This document shows, piece by piece, positions 33,416-42,754 of a DNA stretch of 64,000 bases. Source of the DNA: a bacterium (GTDB lineage: Bacteria > Desulfobacterota > Binatia > HRBIN30 > CADEER01). The position numbers and the translations under genes are program-made. Under the pieces are notes generated by a model that was not told where the DNA came from, ran no database searches, and worked only from the letters and a program-made list of their open reading frames with translations. The DNA lies in NCBI GenBank assembly GCA_030430165.1, contig JAUIGL010000003.1, positions 1 through 64,000 of the forward strand, read 5' to 3'. Within the stretch, counting starts at the first letter, position 1; each line of letters begins with the position of its first letter.

Positions 33416-35395
33416 TCATTCGACGAAGAAGGCCCCCATCAGGATGAACATCTCGTCCTCCGTGGTGAAGCCACCGCGCAGCGGGCAGGCGTCGCAATAG
33501 CCATCGCCGGCGCCGGGCGCGGTGTCACAGCTGGCGTCGCGCTCGGCCACCGAGCTGCCGCTGCAAGCGGCACCGACCCGGCCCTCGGTGCAGCCCACCG
33601 GGGTCTCGCAGGGGCCGCCGAGGAAGCCGGTGGTCTCCGGCGAAGTCGATTGCCGCTTGACCTCGTCGGGATCGCTCCAGCCGTTGTCGTAGAGCGAACA
33701 GTAGGTGACCGTGCGATCCGCCGCCCTGGAGCCGGGTCCGGGGAGTACCTTCGGCGGGTCGAAGCGTACCACCGTCGGATCGTTGTAGACGAGATTGGTG
33801 TACAGCAGTGCTTCTTCCGCCGTCGGCAGCGTGATCCCGGCCAGCAGGTCGTTGACCAACCCCACCAGCTCGGACACCGAAACCGAACCGTCGCCACCCC
33901 TGTCGGCCGTCGGACACGAGCTCAACGGAGCCCGCCCGAGGGCGATGTTCACACAACGAACCGCGTCGCTCACCGAAATGCTCCCGCTCTGGTCGCAGTC
34001 GCCATCGAGTGCTCCCGCCGTGCCGACGCATGCCGCTTCCGGACCGCACACGTCGACGCTCGGATCCACCGCGAGCGGCGAGCAGGCATTGCCGTCGTTC
34101 GGGCCTCCGTCGCAGGACCAGCGCCCGTCGAAGACGCGGAACAGCTTGCCGCGTTGGTGGGTGTGCGAGTTGAGCTCGAACAACCTGGTGTCCGGCGGGA
34201 AGACGTGATGGCGGCACAGCTCCTGCGCCGCGAACGCCGGCACGTTCATGTTGAAGATCGCGCTGGTGTCGAAAATCGTTTCGAGAACCTTCTCCTGCTC
34301 GTCGGGCTCGGCGAACTCGAAGTTCAGCCAGGCTTCGATCTTGCCCGCTTCGTCGGTCAGATTGAACGCGTGCGAGTTCCAGATGAGCAGACCCTTGAGC
34401 GGCAGCTCGCGATAGACCCGCGGTGGGAAATCCTGCTGCGACGAAGCTTCCTGGATCCCCGTGAACGGGCGTGAGGTCAGCCCGAGGCTGGGCGGCCCAA
34501 AGCCGTTACAGACGACCGCCGTGATCGCCTCGGTGCCGCACTCCGCATCGGCACCACAGAAACCGAGATCGGTCGGATCACACGGCTCGCCATCCTTATC
34601 GCCACCGCGGCAGAGATACTCGCCCCACACCGAGTGGTCGGGCGGCAGGTCGCCGACGTAGTAGTCGACGATCAGGTGATGGCTCAGCGGGTCCTGGCGA
34701 ATCTGTTCGAAGTTGTAGCGGAAAGTGTCGCCACTCGGGCCGCGGTAGTCGAGCGGAACCTGATCGCTGACGTCGTAGTAGCTGGCAAAGCACACCTCGT
34801 CCTCGGTCTGTGCCGGCAAGGTCCACTTCGGCATGCGGATCTGAATCCCCGTCCCGGCCGGCGGCGGCTCGAGCGGGACGATCTCGATCGGTTTGGCGGG
34901 AGGCAGACAGGCGTCCAACAGCTCGCCGGTGCCCGGCACGGTGCCGGTGCGCGGCGCGCCCTGTTCGATCCACTCGCGCACCGCCTCGAGCTCGTCGGCG
35001 GAGAGGGCCTCGAGGCCGATCGGCATCGGCCGCAGGGGCGCGGTCCACTGCTCCGGCAGCGTCGCCGCGGCGAGGTTGAGGAACAGCAGGCTCTGGTCCT
35101 TCTGGCCCGGGACGACGCGCATGAGCCCGGCAATGCCGGAGTCGACGACCGTCTCGACCGGTTGCCCGACCAGGTTGTCGTACGAAGCGTCGGCGGTCAG
35201 CCGCAGACCGCCCGCCTCGGCGGCGCCGTGACAAGCCTGGCTGGTGCAGCCCTTGTTCTCGAAGATCGCCGCCTGGATCAGATCGTATGTACTGTCGAAG
35301 CTCTGCTCGCATTCCTGGCCGGCGACCGGCCCGGCCGACCCAACCGCGATTGCCACGAAAACGCTCCAGCCGACGATTCCTCGGTAGAAAGACAT
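33416..35395 (-). CDS. Secreted copper type II monooxygenase-like protein with cytochrome-like N-terminus and dockerin-like repeats
   Basis: A signal peptide ends near residue 26 (VAGQE). Residues 40-148 resemble the c-type-cytochrome/PSCyt1 module of planctomycetes and myxobacteria, with Cys50-x4-Cys55-His56 instead of CxxCH. The core has the histidine pattern of peptidylglycine/dopamine monooxygenases: SHH (239-240), NSHAFN (His342), RHH (396-397) and SHTHQRG (His411, His413). Residues 464-520 hold two dockerin-like calcium loops (GDCDQSGSISVSDAVRCVN, DRGGDGSVSVSELVGLVN) before the C-terminal part, which has six or more cysteines. The protein would use copper and a reductant outside the membrane; the substrate is unknown. 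It is divergent from the GH3 gene with a 91-bp gap. Confidence 0.72.
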   Translation of the reverse strand: MSFYRGIVGWSVFVAIAVGSAGPVAGQECEQSFDSTYDLIQAAIFENKGCTSQACHGAAEAGGLRLTADASYDNLVGQPVETVVDSGIAGLMRVVPGQKDQSLLFLNLAAATLPEQWTAPLRPMPIGLEALSADELEAVREWIEQGAPRTGTVPGTGELLDACLPPAKPIEIVPLEPPPAGTGIQIRMPKWTLPAQTEDEVCFASYYDVSDQVPLDYRGPSGDTFRYNFEQIRQDPLSHHLIVDYYVGDLPPDHSVWGEYLCRGGDKDGEPCDPTDLGFCGADAECGTEAITAVVCNGFGPPSLGLTSRPFTGIQEASSQQDFPPRVYRELPLKGLLIWNSHAFNLTDEAGKIEAWLNFEFAEPDEQEKVLETIFDTSAIFNMNVPAFAAQELCRHHVFPPDTRLFELNSHTHQRGKLFRVFDGRWSCDGGPNDGNACSPLAVDPSVDVCGPEAACVGTAGALDGDCDQSGSISVSDAVRCVNIALGRAPLSSCPTADRGGDGSVSVSELVGLVNDLLAGITLPTAEEALLYTNLVYNDPTVVRFDPPKVLPGPGSRAADRTVTYCSLYDNGWSDPDEVKRQSTSPETTGFLGGPCETPVGCTEGRVGAACSGSSVAERDASCDTAPGAGDGYCDACPLRGGFTTEDEMFILMGAFFVE

Positions 35396-35486
35396 TCCCC
35401 TAGGCTAAGCGCTGTACGTCGTTGCGGCAAACCGCCTTGCTTTTGGACCGCTTCCGCCGCTACGACTCGGCGCCGAGGACTTGCGC

Positions 35487-38057
35487 GTGAACATCGACAA
35501 ACTGCTCGAGCAATTGACGGTCGAAGAGATGGCTTCCCTGACCGCGGGAGCCGACATGTGGAATACCGTGCCGGTCGACCGATTGGGGATTCCGGCGCTG
35601 AAGATGACCGACGGACCGAACGGCGCACGCGGCTCGGCGCTGCTCGGAGCGGGGTCGGCGACGGCAGTCTGTATCCCCTGCGGCTCGGCCCTCGGCGCCA
35701 CCTGGGATCCGCAGCTGATCGAACGGGTCGGCCAGATGCTGGGCGAGGAGGCGCGCACCAAGAACTGTCGCATCCTGCTCGCGCCGACCATCAACCTGCA
35801 CCGCTCTCCCCTCGCCGGGCGCAACTTCGAGTGCTACTCCGAGGACCCTTTGCTCTCGGGCAAGATCGCCGCCGGGTTCGTTCGCGGCGTGCAAGCGCGA
35901 GGAGTCGCCGCCACCGCCAAGCACTTCGTCGCCAACGACGCCGAGCTGCAGCGCTACACGATGAGCTCGCTGGTCGACGAGCGCACTCTGCGCGAGATCT
36001 ATCTGGTGCCGTTCGAAATCGCCGTGCGCGAAGGCGGGGCGATGGCGGTCATGACCGGGTACAACCGCCTCAACGGTGTCTACTGTTCCGAGCACGAGTG
36101 GCTGCTCGGCGTGCTCAAGCGCGAGTGGGGCTTCGACGGCATCGTCATGACCGACTGGTTCTCGGCCGGCGACACGATCGACTCTGCGGCCGCAGGGCTC
36201 GACCTGCAGATGCCCGGGCCGGCTCGTTTCTACGGGCCGGCACTCGCCGACGCGGTCGAGGCGGGAACCGTCCAACGCGACGCTCTCGCCGACATGGCCC
36301 GCCGGCTGCTCAGGGTGATCGACCGCGTGCACGCCTGGGAGGATCCGGCGGAGGCGGTCGAGCGCTCGGAGGACTTGGCCGAGCACCGCGCTCTGGCACG
36401 GCGGACGGCGAGCGACGCCGCGGTTCTGCTGAGCAACGACGGCACCCTGCCGCTCGACCTCGGCGAGATCCGGTCGATCGCCGCGATCGGCCCCGGTTGG
36501 GCGAGCGCGAACCTCATGGGAGGCGGCTCGGCTCAGCTGCGACCGCACTACCGGATCGCGCCGATCGAAATCCTGCGCGAGCGCATCGGCGACCGCGCCG
36601 AGATCCTCCACCAACCGGGCTGCTCGATCGAGCGCTCGACCCCGACCCTGACCCGACTGGACGCGACGACCCCGGACGGGCAGCCGGGAATCGCCCTCGA
36701 TTTCTTCGCCAACCTCGATTTCGAAGGTCCGGTGGTCGCCCGCTCGCGGTTCGACGACGCCAATCTGTTGTTCGCCGGACCGCCACATCCCGAGGTGGGA
36801 GGGACAGATTTTTCGATGCGGGCGCGCTGCACGCTCGACGTCGAGACCAGTGGCGAGCACACCTTCTCTCTGATCCAAGCCGGGCGCGCCCGGGTGTTGG
36901 TCGACGGCGAGGTCGTGCTCGACGGCGTCACCAATCCTCCACCGCAAGGCAAGCACTTCTTCGGCATGGGCAGCGAGCAAGTCACCGCCACGGTCGTGCT
37001 CGAAGCGGGCAGCCGCGCCGAGATCGTCGTCGAGTACTCGAGCCGGGAGACCTTCCTGCTGCGCGGGGCGCGGCTCGGCTACCAACCGCCCGTCGCCGAC
37101 GACCCGCTCGAGCTGGCGGCGCGGGCAGCGGCAAAGGCACAGATCGCCGTGGTGATCGTCGGCACCAACCACGAGTGGGAGTCGGAAGGCCACGACCGCG
37201 CCTCGATGGACCTGCCGGGCGATCAGAACGAGCTCATCGAAAGAGTCACCGCCGCCAATCCCAACACCGTCGTTCTCGTCAACAGCGGCGCCCCGGTCAC
37301 CATGGACTGGGCCGACCGGGTCAAGGCCGTGCTACAGGTGTGGCTCGGCGGTCAGGAGATCGGCGCTGCCATCGTCGAGCTCCTGCTCGGCGAAGCCGAG
37401 CCGGCGGGGCGCTTGCCGACGACCATCCCGCTGCGCCTCGAGCACAACCCCTCGCACGGCAACTTCCCGGGAGAGAACGGCGAGGTGCGCTACGGCGAGG
37501 GAGTGTTGGTCGGCTATCGCTGGTATGACGAGCGGCAGCTGCCGGTGCGCTACTGCTTCGGACACGGCCTGTCGTACTCGCGCTTCGAGATCGCCGCGCC
37601 GCGCTTGTCGGCGAGCGAGCTCGATGGCAACGGCCAGATCGAGGTGCTCGTCGACGTCACCAACCGCGGCGACCGGCGCGGCGCCGAGGTCGTGCAGTGC
37701 TACGTCGCCCCTCCGGACGACTCGACGTTGTCGCGACCGCCGCGCGAGCTGCGCGCCTTCGCCAAGGTTTGGCTCGATCCCGGGGAAACCAAGACCGCCA
37801 GGCTCGAGCTCGGCTGGCGCGCCTTCGCCCACTGGGACCCGACCTTCGTCGACCGCCCGCAGCTGCTCGACAAGCTGGCCGGCATGGCGGCGATGCTCCC
37901 GGGTGGTGTCGGGAACAACGGTAGAACCCAGCCGGGATGGTACGTCGACGCCGGCACGCACCGAATTCTGATCGGCCGCTCGACGCAGGACATCTTGCAC
38001 GAGGGCTCGATCGAAGTTGCCGCCGAACTCGGGCCGTTCCCGCCGGACCGAGACTAG
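35487..38057 (+). CDS. Family GH3 beta-glucosidase with PA14 insert
   Basis: GAGGA lies seven bases before a GTG at 35487, which I prefer to the TTG six bases upstream. The 856-residue enzyme has the GH3 N-domain (MTDGPNGARG, KHFVANDAE). The nucleophile is Asp223 in IVMTDWFSAGD. The (alpha/beta) domain carries GLxGDQNEL-like sequence, split by a PA14 beta-barrel (about 430-540; GTDFSMRARCTLDVETSGEHTFSL). A C-terminal fibronectin III-like domain follows (about 700-790). This order is that of bacterial beta-glucosidases such as Kluyveromyces-type and BglB enzymes. No signal peptide is present, so it probably hydrolyses oligosaccharides or glucosides in the cytoplasm. Confidence 0.92.
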   Translation: MNIDKLLEQLTVEEMASLTAGADMWNTVPVDRLGIPALKMTDGPNGARGSALLGAGSATAVCIPCGSALGATWDPQLIERVGQMLGEEARTKNCRILLAPTINLHRSPLAGRNFECYSEDPLLSGKIAAGFVRGVQARGVAATAKHFVANDAELQRYTMSSLVDERTLREIYLVPFEIAVREGGAMAVMTGYNRLNGVYCSEHEWLLGVLKREWGFDGIVMTDWFSAGDTIDSAAAGLDLQMPGPARFYGPALADAVEAGTVQRDALADMARRLLRVIDRVHAWEDPAEAVERSEDLAEHRALARRTASDAAVLLSNDGTLPLDLGEIRSIAAIGPGWASANLMGGGSAQLRPHYRIAPIEILRERIGDRAEILHQPGCSIERSTPTLTRLDATTPDGQPGIALDFFANLDFEGPVVARSRFDDANLLFAGPPHPEVGGTDFSMRARCTLDVETSGEHTFSLIQAGRARVLVDGEVVLDGVTNPPPQGKHFFGMGSEQVTATVVLEAGSRAEIVVEYSSRETFLLRGARLGYQPPVADDPLELAARAAAKAQIAVVIVGTNHEWESEGHDRASMDLPGDQNELIERVTAANPNTVVLVNSGAPVTMDWADRVKAVLQVWLGGQEIGAAIVELLLGEAEPAGRLPTTIPLRLEHNPSHGNFPGENGEVRYGEGVLVGYRWYDERQLPVRYCFGHGLSYSRFEIAAPRLSASELDGNGQIEVLVDVTNRGDRRGAEVVQCYVAPPDDSTLSRPPRELRAFAKVWLDPGETKTARLELGWRAFAHWDPTFVDRPQLLDKLAGMAAMLPGGVGNNGRTQPGWYVDAGTHRILIGRSTQDILHEGSIEVAAELGPFPPDRD

Positions 38058-38140
38058 TTCGCGCAGAAGTTTCTCTCGAGAAGAGAAACGCGATCCCACG
38101 ACGCAAAGGTCCCCTGACGGCCGAGGCCAGAAAAAAAATT

Positions 38141-38170
38141 TTTCTCGCGCCAAGACGCCAAGGCGCCAAG
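38141..38170 (+). repeat. 30-bp dispersed repeat, copy 1
   Basis: The 30-bp string starting TTTCTCGCGCCAAGACG and ending GGCGCCAAG is identical to 45433-45462. Here it follows an A8-T5 run just after the GH3 gene and lies between convergent genes. It contains overlapping GCGCC/GGCGC inverted units. Similar LGVLARE-encoding strings are known as noise in many high-GC contigs; function unknown. Confidence 0.85.
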
Positions 38171-38184
38171 GGGGTTTACAGCCG

Positions 38185-38523
38185 TTAGCGGCGCGGGCCG
38201 CCCGGGGAGCGGAAGAAGCCGTCGGCCGAGGTGCTGCCGCGCAGCATCTTGGTGCTGGCGATCGGCAGGCGTCGGAACTGCATGCGGTCGAACACCCGCT
38301 TGATCCGGTTGCGCAGCTCCTGGCGCTTGATCGCATCTTCTTCGGCGGCGGCGAGAGCCTCGACCGGAATCTCCAGCTTGCGGTTGCGGTCGCCGCGCGA
38401 AATGGTCAAGGCGATGCCCGCTTTGTCGCCCTCCTTGAGGGCGGTGACGAACTCGATCCGCTTGTCGATGCTGCGGATGATCGGGGTCAGTGCCTTGTTG
38501 GCGTCTTCGAGGGCGATCTTCAT
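38185..38523 (-). CDS. Small hypothetical protein
   Basis: GGAGG stands four bases before the ATG at 38523. The 112-residue product has a charged alpha/beta N-terminal half (MKIALEDANKALTPIIRSIDKRIEFV). A strand with basic residues follows (AGIALTISRGDRNRKLEIPVEAL), then a helix and a disordered Gly/Arg-rich tail. No cysteines or signal peptide. I do not recognise a family. The strand-helix pattern could suit a small nucleic-acid-binding or regulatory protein, but that is only a guess. It stands alone, convergent with the GH3 gene. Confidence 0.65.
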   Translation of the reverse strand: MKIALEDANKALTPIIRSIDKRIEFVTALKEGDKAGIALTISRGDRNRKLEIPVEALAAAEEDAIKRQELRNRIKRVFDRMQFRRLPIASTKMLRGSTSADGFFRSPGGPRR

Positions 38524-38658
38524 GGGGCCTCCTGGGCCGAATCCGGCTCGGTAATCAGTCCGTCAGGCGCCGTCGCGTTCGCCACAACCAAACCCGGGAC
38601 AACTTCTCCAGATACCGGGGCTCCCCACCGCGAGTCAAGCGGGGCTGCTTCGCACCTG

Positions 38659-38688
38659 GGGACTAGGGGCTAGGGACTAGGGGCGGAT
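38659..38688. repeat. GGGGCTA/GGGACTA short tandem repeat
   Basis: Three to four copies of a 7- to 8-base G-rich unit (GGGGACTAG, GGGGCTAG, GGGACTAG) lie between the small hypothetical gene and the DUF1214 gene. The same unit in reverse (AGCCCCT repeats) follows the XerD-like gene at about 55736-55754. Related GGGAGCTGGGATCTAG units form the 35-bp array at 1806-2000. Confidence 0.7.
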
Positions 38689-38730
38689 GGTTGCTTTGGT
38701 TTTTGGCTCGGGTGGGGCTTGGCGGCACGG

Positions 38731-39828
38731 CTATAGGTCGGAGCGGGGGACGATTTGGCAGCGGGGCTCGGGGTGGGTGTCGGCGAGGACCCAGCGGACG
38801 CACATCGTGCCGCGACGGTGCCCGGCGGTGTCGATCCAGTTCGGCTGGCCGGGATCATCGGCGCACACCACCAATCGCACCGAGCCGTCGTCCTTGGCCA
38901 CGGCCTGGCCGCTGTTCACGTGGGTGCGGCGGAATCTGTACTCGAGCGACTCGGCCCAGACGTTGCCAAGCTGGAAGTTCCAGTAGGCGCAGTCGGGTGG
39001 GTCGAGGTCGATTACCAAGGCCTGGTCGTCAGCCAGCTCCCAGCGGCCCAACCAGATGCGGATGTTGGGATCGCCGCCGACCAACCGATGCTGCTCCTCG
39101 TCCGGCAGGTGAAACTGGTTGACCGGCGCGTGCTGGTCGAAATCGACGACCCAATCGGCGAACCATTGGGCGCACCCCATGGCGTACATCGCGCCGCCCA
39201 TGAGCAGGCCGGACGCCGCTTCCGGAGTCAATGGATCGGGCGCGCCCTCGGCACCGACGCATTCGATCTGCAGATCGACCGGCTGCTCGCTGCCTCGATC
39301 GAGAAAGGTTTGCCGCACCAGGATCTGCGAGGTCTCCGGCGACATGCGCAGCCAGTTGCCGGGTTGCTCGTCCTGGCTGGCGATGATCTCGAAAGAACCG
39401 TCCGGCTCGATCTTCAGCTCGGAGTCGTTGAGATGGCCGGCGCCGCCGGCGATCGTCTTGCGCGCGGCGAAGTTCTGGCTCTGGGCGGCGAACGACAAGT
39501 AGTGGATCGTGCCGCGCTTGCCGGTGATGCGGTAGGTATTGCGGCTGTTGACGGTGGCCGAAACGTAGAAGTTGTCGGGGTTGTCGAGCCCCATCTTGAC
39601 GCCGTCCGGCATCGAGCGGAAGACCGGGAAGCGCGGCCCGGTGCGTTCCCCGAAGGACATCAACCCGGCGCGCAACAGTCGCGCGAGGTAGCGGTGGCCC
39701 TCCGCTTTCTCGAACGTATCCGCGGCGATATCCGAGCGCTGGAGCACCTCCCCAGCCTGCTTCAGCAGATCGCAAAACTCGGCCCAAGCCTCGCCGCTGT
39801 CGATCTTCGCTGCCGCACCTTCCGACAT
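38731..39828 (-). CDS. DUF1214 domain protein
   Basis: The 365-residue protein matches DUF1214 in its C-terminal third (YWNFQLGNVWAESLEYRFRRTHVNSGQA...DDGSVRLVVCADDPGQPNWIDTAGHRRGTMCVRW). The central part (NFYVSATVNSRNTYRITGKRG) is usual for the longer members of the family. There is no signal peptide. DUF1214 proteins have no assigned reaction; they often occur beside sulfotransferases and acyl-CoA ligases in actinobacteria and proteobacteria. Here it is the last gene of a four-gene operon, 12 bp after the CoA ligase stop. A substrate-binding or hydrolytic role in the same pathway is inference. Confidence 0.8.
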   Translation of the reverse strand: MSEGAAAKIDSGEAWAEFCDLLKQAGEVLQRSDIAADTFEKAEGHRYLARLLRAGLMSFGERTGPRFPVFRSMPDGVKMGLDNPDNFYVSATVNSRNTYRITGKRGTIHYLSFAAQSQNFAARKTIAGGAGHLNDSELKIEPDGSFEIIASQDEQPGNWLRMSPETSQILVRQTFLDRGSEQPVDLQIECVGAEGAPDPLTPEAASGLLMGGAMYAMGCAQWFADWVVDFDQHAPVNQFHLPDEEQHRLVGGDPNIRIWLGRWELADDQALVIDLDPPDCAYWNFQLGNVWAESLEYRFRRTHVNSGQAVAKDDGSVRLVVCADDPGQPNWIDTAGHRRGTMCVRWVLADTHPEPRCQIVPRSDL

Positions 39829-39840
39829 GCCGTCCTCCGA

Positions 39841-41466
39841 TCAACGCGCCGCCGAGAGCTCGGTGGCGAGCTTCTGCGACATCTTGTAGTCGGCCTTGCC
39901 ATTGGGGCCGCGAAACACCTCGTCGACGAGATAGACCTCCTTCGGCACCTTGTAGCCGGCGATCTTGCTGCGACAGTGCTCGCGCAGGCTCTTCTCGTCG
40001 ACGCCCTCCTCGTCGCGGTCGGCCGACACCAAGGCGACGACCCGCTGTCCCCACTCGCGGTCGTCGATGCCGACGACCACCGCGTCGTACACCGCCCGGT
40101 GGGACTTGAGGGCGTTCTCGACCTCTTCGATGAAGACCTTCTCGCCGCCGGTGTTGATGCAGACCGAGCCGCGGCCGAAGATCTTGATGACGCCGTTCTC
40201 GTCGACCGTGGCGATGTCGCCGGTTATCGAATAGCGATCGCCGTCGATCTCGACGAAAGTCTCGGCCGACTTCACCGGGTCGCCGTAGTAGCCGACCGGC
40301 ACGTGTCCGCGCAGGGCGACCTTGCCGAACACCCCCGACCCGGGTGCAACCGGCTTGAGATCGTCGTCGAGCACGGTGGTGCGGTCGTTCATTTCAAAGG
40401 TCAGTCCCTGGCCGAAGCTCTTGTGGTCGCCGCCACCGCGCCCCTGAAAACCGGTCTCGGTCGATCCATAGTTGTCGAGCATCGTGCAGTTGGGCAGGTA
40501 CGTCTTGAGCTTGTCCTTGACCGGCTCGGAGAAGATGGCGCCGGCGGAGCCGATGACGAAGACGCTCGAGCAGTCGAGCTCGGCACCGGACGAAGCCTTG
40601 CGCTCGAGCGCGTCGGCGATCGGGCGCGCCATCGCATCGCCGACGATCGAGATGCTGACGATCTTCTCGCGATCGATCAGGTCGACGATTTTATCGGCGT
40701 CGAACTTCTTTTGATAAACCATCCGGTTGCCCGCCAGCAGCGAGATGAAGGTCGCCAACTGGGCGGCGCCGTGGATCAGCGGCGCGGCAATCATCATGGT
40801 CAGGCCGGCCCCCGAGGCGCGCGCCTTCTCGACCAGCTGCTCGAGATCGTCGATGTCCTCGCCGAGCGGCTCGCCGCCGCCGAAGCAGGCGAAGTAGGCG
40901 GCCTTGTGGGGCCACATAACCCCCTTCGGCATCCCGGTGGTGCCGCCGGTGTAGATGATGAACAGGTCGTCGTTGCTGCGTCCGGCGAAGCTGCGCTGCT
41001 CGGTTCCCGCCGCTACCGCATCCTCGAAATCGACCGCGTCGAGCTGCGACAGGTCGGCACCCGAGCCGTCGTCGACGGAGACGAAGAGCTTCAGGTCGGG
41101 GCAGCGGTCGCGGACCGCGGCGATGCGCGGCGCGAACTCGCGGTGGTGGACCACCGCCTTCAGGTCGGCGTTGCCGAAGAGGTAGACCAGCTCCTCCTCG
41201 ACGTACCTGTAGTTGATGTTGATCGGCACGGCCGAAATCTTGAACGCGGCGATCATCGTCGTCGCGTACTCGATGCTGTTGTACATGTACGTGCCGATGT
41301 GGTCGCCCTTGCCCAGCCCCCGCTCGCGGAAGAAGTTGGCCAGGCGAGTCGCCCGCCGGTCGAGCTCGGCATAGGTGATTCGCTCGTCGTCGCAAACCAA
41401 CGCTTCGTTCTCCGGAACCGCGTCGGCGATCGCCTCGAACAGATCTGCTATCTGGTAACTCTCCAT
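39841..41466 (-). CDS. Acyl-CoA synthetase (AMP-forming), FadD-like, copy 2
   Basis: AGGGGG stands five bases before the ATG at 41466; the frame open further upstream is not coding. The 541-residue protein is an ANL-superfamily ligase. It has the P-loop IIYTGGTTGMPKGVMWPH, the adenine/aromatic motif DNYGSTETG, the hinge ITGDIATVDENGVIKIFGR and catalytic Lys in GPNGKADYK near the C-terminus. It converts a carboxylic acid to its CoA thioester with ATP. It is cytoplasmic and about 30 percent similar by eye to the other ligase of the operon. The sulfotransferase stop lies 13 bp upstream. Confidence 0.9.
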   Translation of the reverse strand: MESYQIADLFEAIADAVPENEALVCDDERITYAELDRRATRLANFFRERGLGKGDHIGTYMYNSIEYATTMIAAFKISAVPININYRYVEEELVYLFGNADLKAVVHHREFAPRIAAVRDRCPDLKLFVSVDDGSGADLSQLDAVDFEDAVAAGTEQRSFAGRSNDDLFIIYTGGTTGMPKGVMWPHKAAYFACFGGGEPLGEDIDDLEQLVEKARASGAGLTMMIAAPLIHGAAQLATFISLLAGNRMVYQKKFDADKIVDLIDREKIVSISIVGDAMARPIADALERKASSGAELDCSSVFVIGSAGAIFSEPVKDKLKTYLPNCTMLDNYGSTETGFQGRGGGDHKSFGQGLTFEMNDRTTVLDDDLKPVAPGSGVFGKVALRGHVPVGYYGDPVKSAETFVEIDGDRYSITGDIATVDENGVIKIFGRGSVCINTGGEKVFIEEVENALKSHRAVYDAVVVGIDDREWGQRVVALVSADRDEEGVDEKSLREHCRSKIAGYKVPKEVYLVDEVFRGPNGKADYKMSQKLATELSAAR

Positions 41467-41479
41467 CTCGTCCCCCTGG

Positions 41480-42754
41480 TTACGAAATCGCCGCGGTTTC
41501 CGGCTCGACCGCGAAATGCTCGGTGTAGAACCGAAAACGCTCACGCAAATCGCCGGCGCGCAAGCCGAGGTCGTCCAACCGGTAGTCGACACGGCCGAAA
41601 CGCCCGCGCGGATGGGCTGTGCGGTAAGCGTCGATCTCGGCGATCGACGGCGCTTCGAGCGGTTGCTGCGCGCGGGCGTAGATGTCGCCGACCACCGCCA
41701 TGTCGTCGCGCATGTAGTCGTGGAAGAGGACGTCCAGCGAACGCGCCTCCGGCACCTGCTGCCGGTCACGCAGGCAGGCGCGCAACATCTGCTCGGTGTT
41801 CTCCACCCAGATCTGGGCGACGCGCGGCACGTCGATCTCGTCGCGACTCATGCGCATCCCGTAGCAGACCATCGTCGCCGTCGAGGCGACGACCGACAGC
41901 GGGTCGCGGTGCGTGAAGATCACGGTGGCGTCCGGAAACACCTCGAGCAGCGGGCCGATCTGCTCGATGTGTTGCGGCGACTTGAGAACCCAGCGGCGGC
42001 CGCCGCGCAGCCAGGTCAGCACCTTGAGCACGCGCTCCAGATAGCGGTAGTGCGGCGTCTGGTCGCGCTGGCGATAGGCACGCCGCCAACCCGGCAGGTA
42101 CATCATGGCGTCGAACAGCATCGTCGAGAAATCGATGGCGAGCAGCTGGATTTCTTCGTGCGCGTGCTCGACCGTCATCTCGTGCATGCAGCGGAAGTGC
42201 GGCATCACCTGTTCCTGGAACGACAGCGCCATCGCGCAGCGCTCCTGACGCGGGTCGCGTTCGCCGGCTTCGGCGCGCTCAGACTCACCGAGGACCGGCT
42301 CCAGGCTCTCCCAGTACGGCAGGTGGCGAAGCTGGGAATCGGCGGACAACAGACTGTGCAGATGCGTGGTGCCGGTGCGCTGCAGACCGGCAATCACGAT
42401 CGGCGCGCGGATCTCGACGTCGAGGATCTCGGGGTAGCTGCGGATCGTGTCCTCGACGAGAAGCCGGTTCTTGGCCAGCTGGGTCAGCAGCGCGCCGATG
42501 CCGAGGCGGCCGAAAGGACTGAGCCCGGCGCTCTCCTCGATCGCGCCGAGCAGCAGGTCGAGCGGCTCGCGAAAACTCGGGTCGCCGAAGTCGTCGAGAC
42601 CGGTCTGTTCGGACGCCGCGGCGAGGAGAGTGTCGGCATCGAGATCGACCGCCCCCGACAGCTCGACGGCGGTCCGCATCATGTCGCGCACCGCGCCTCC
42701 GAGCCGGGGCTTGGCGAGGTCGGCGATGCGAATGTTCTCGGGCTTGCCGGCCAT
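41480..42754 (-). CDS. Sulfotransferase family protein (PAPS-dependent)
   Basis: The start ATG at 42754 shares one base with the stop of the upstream CoA ligase (TGATG). The 424-residue protein has the 5'-phosphosulfate loop GLQRTGTTHLHSLL (about residue 127). It also has the 3'-phosphate region VIFTHRDPLSVVAS (about 285), with the Arg and Ser expected for PAPS binding. An N-terminal helical extension of about 110 residues precedes these. It resembles the large family seen in mycobacteria and proteobacteria next to DUF1214 and acyl-CoA ligases. Whether it transfers sulfate or binds a nucleotide in another reaction is not settled for that subgroup. Confidence 0.85.
   Translation of the reverse strand: MAGKPENIRIADLAKPRLGGAVRDMMRTAVELSGAVDLDADTLLAAASEQTGLDDFGDPSFREPLDLLLGAIEESAGLSPFGRLGIGALLTQLAKNRLLVEDTIRSYPEILDVEIRAPIVIAGLQRTGTTHLHSLLSADSQLRHLPYWESLEPVLGESERAEAGERDPRQERCAMALSFQEQVMPHFRCMHEMTVEHAHEEIQLLAIDFSTMLFDAMMYLPGWRRAYRQRDQTPHYRYLERVLKVLTWLRGGRRWVLKSPQHIEQIGPLLEVFPDATVIFTHRDPLSVVASTATMVCYGMRMSRDEIDVPRVAQIWVENTEQMLRACLRDRQQVPEARSLDVLFHDYMRDDMAVVGDIYARAQQPLEAPSIAEIDAYRTAHPRGRFGRVDYRLDDLGLRAGDLRERFRFYTEHFAVEPETAAIS

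Noticed and set aside
38755-41916. 1053-aa plus-strand frame across the sulfotransferase operon
   Set aside because: Antisense to three genes with recognisable catalytic motifs; no ribosome-binding site or family pattern.
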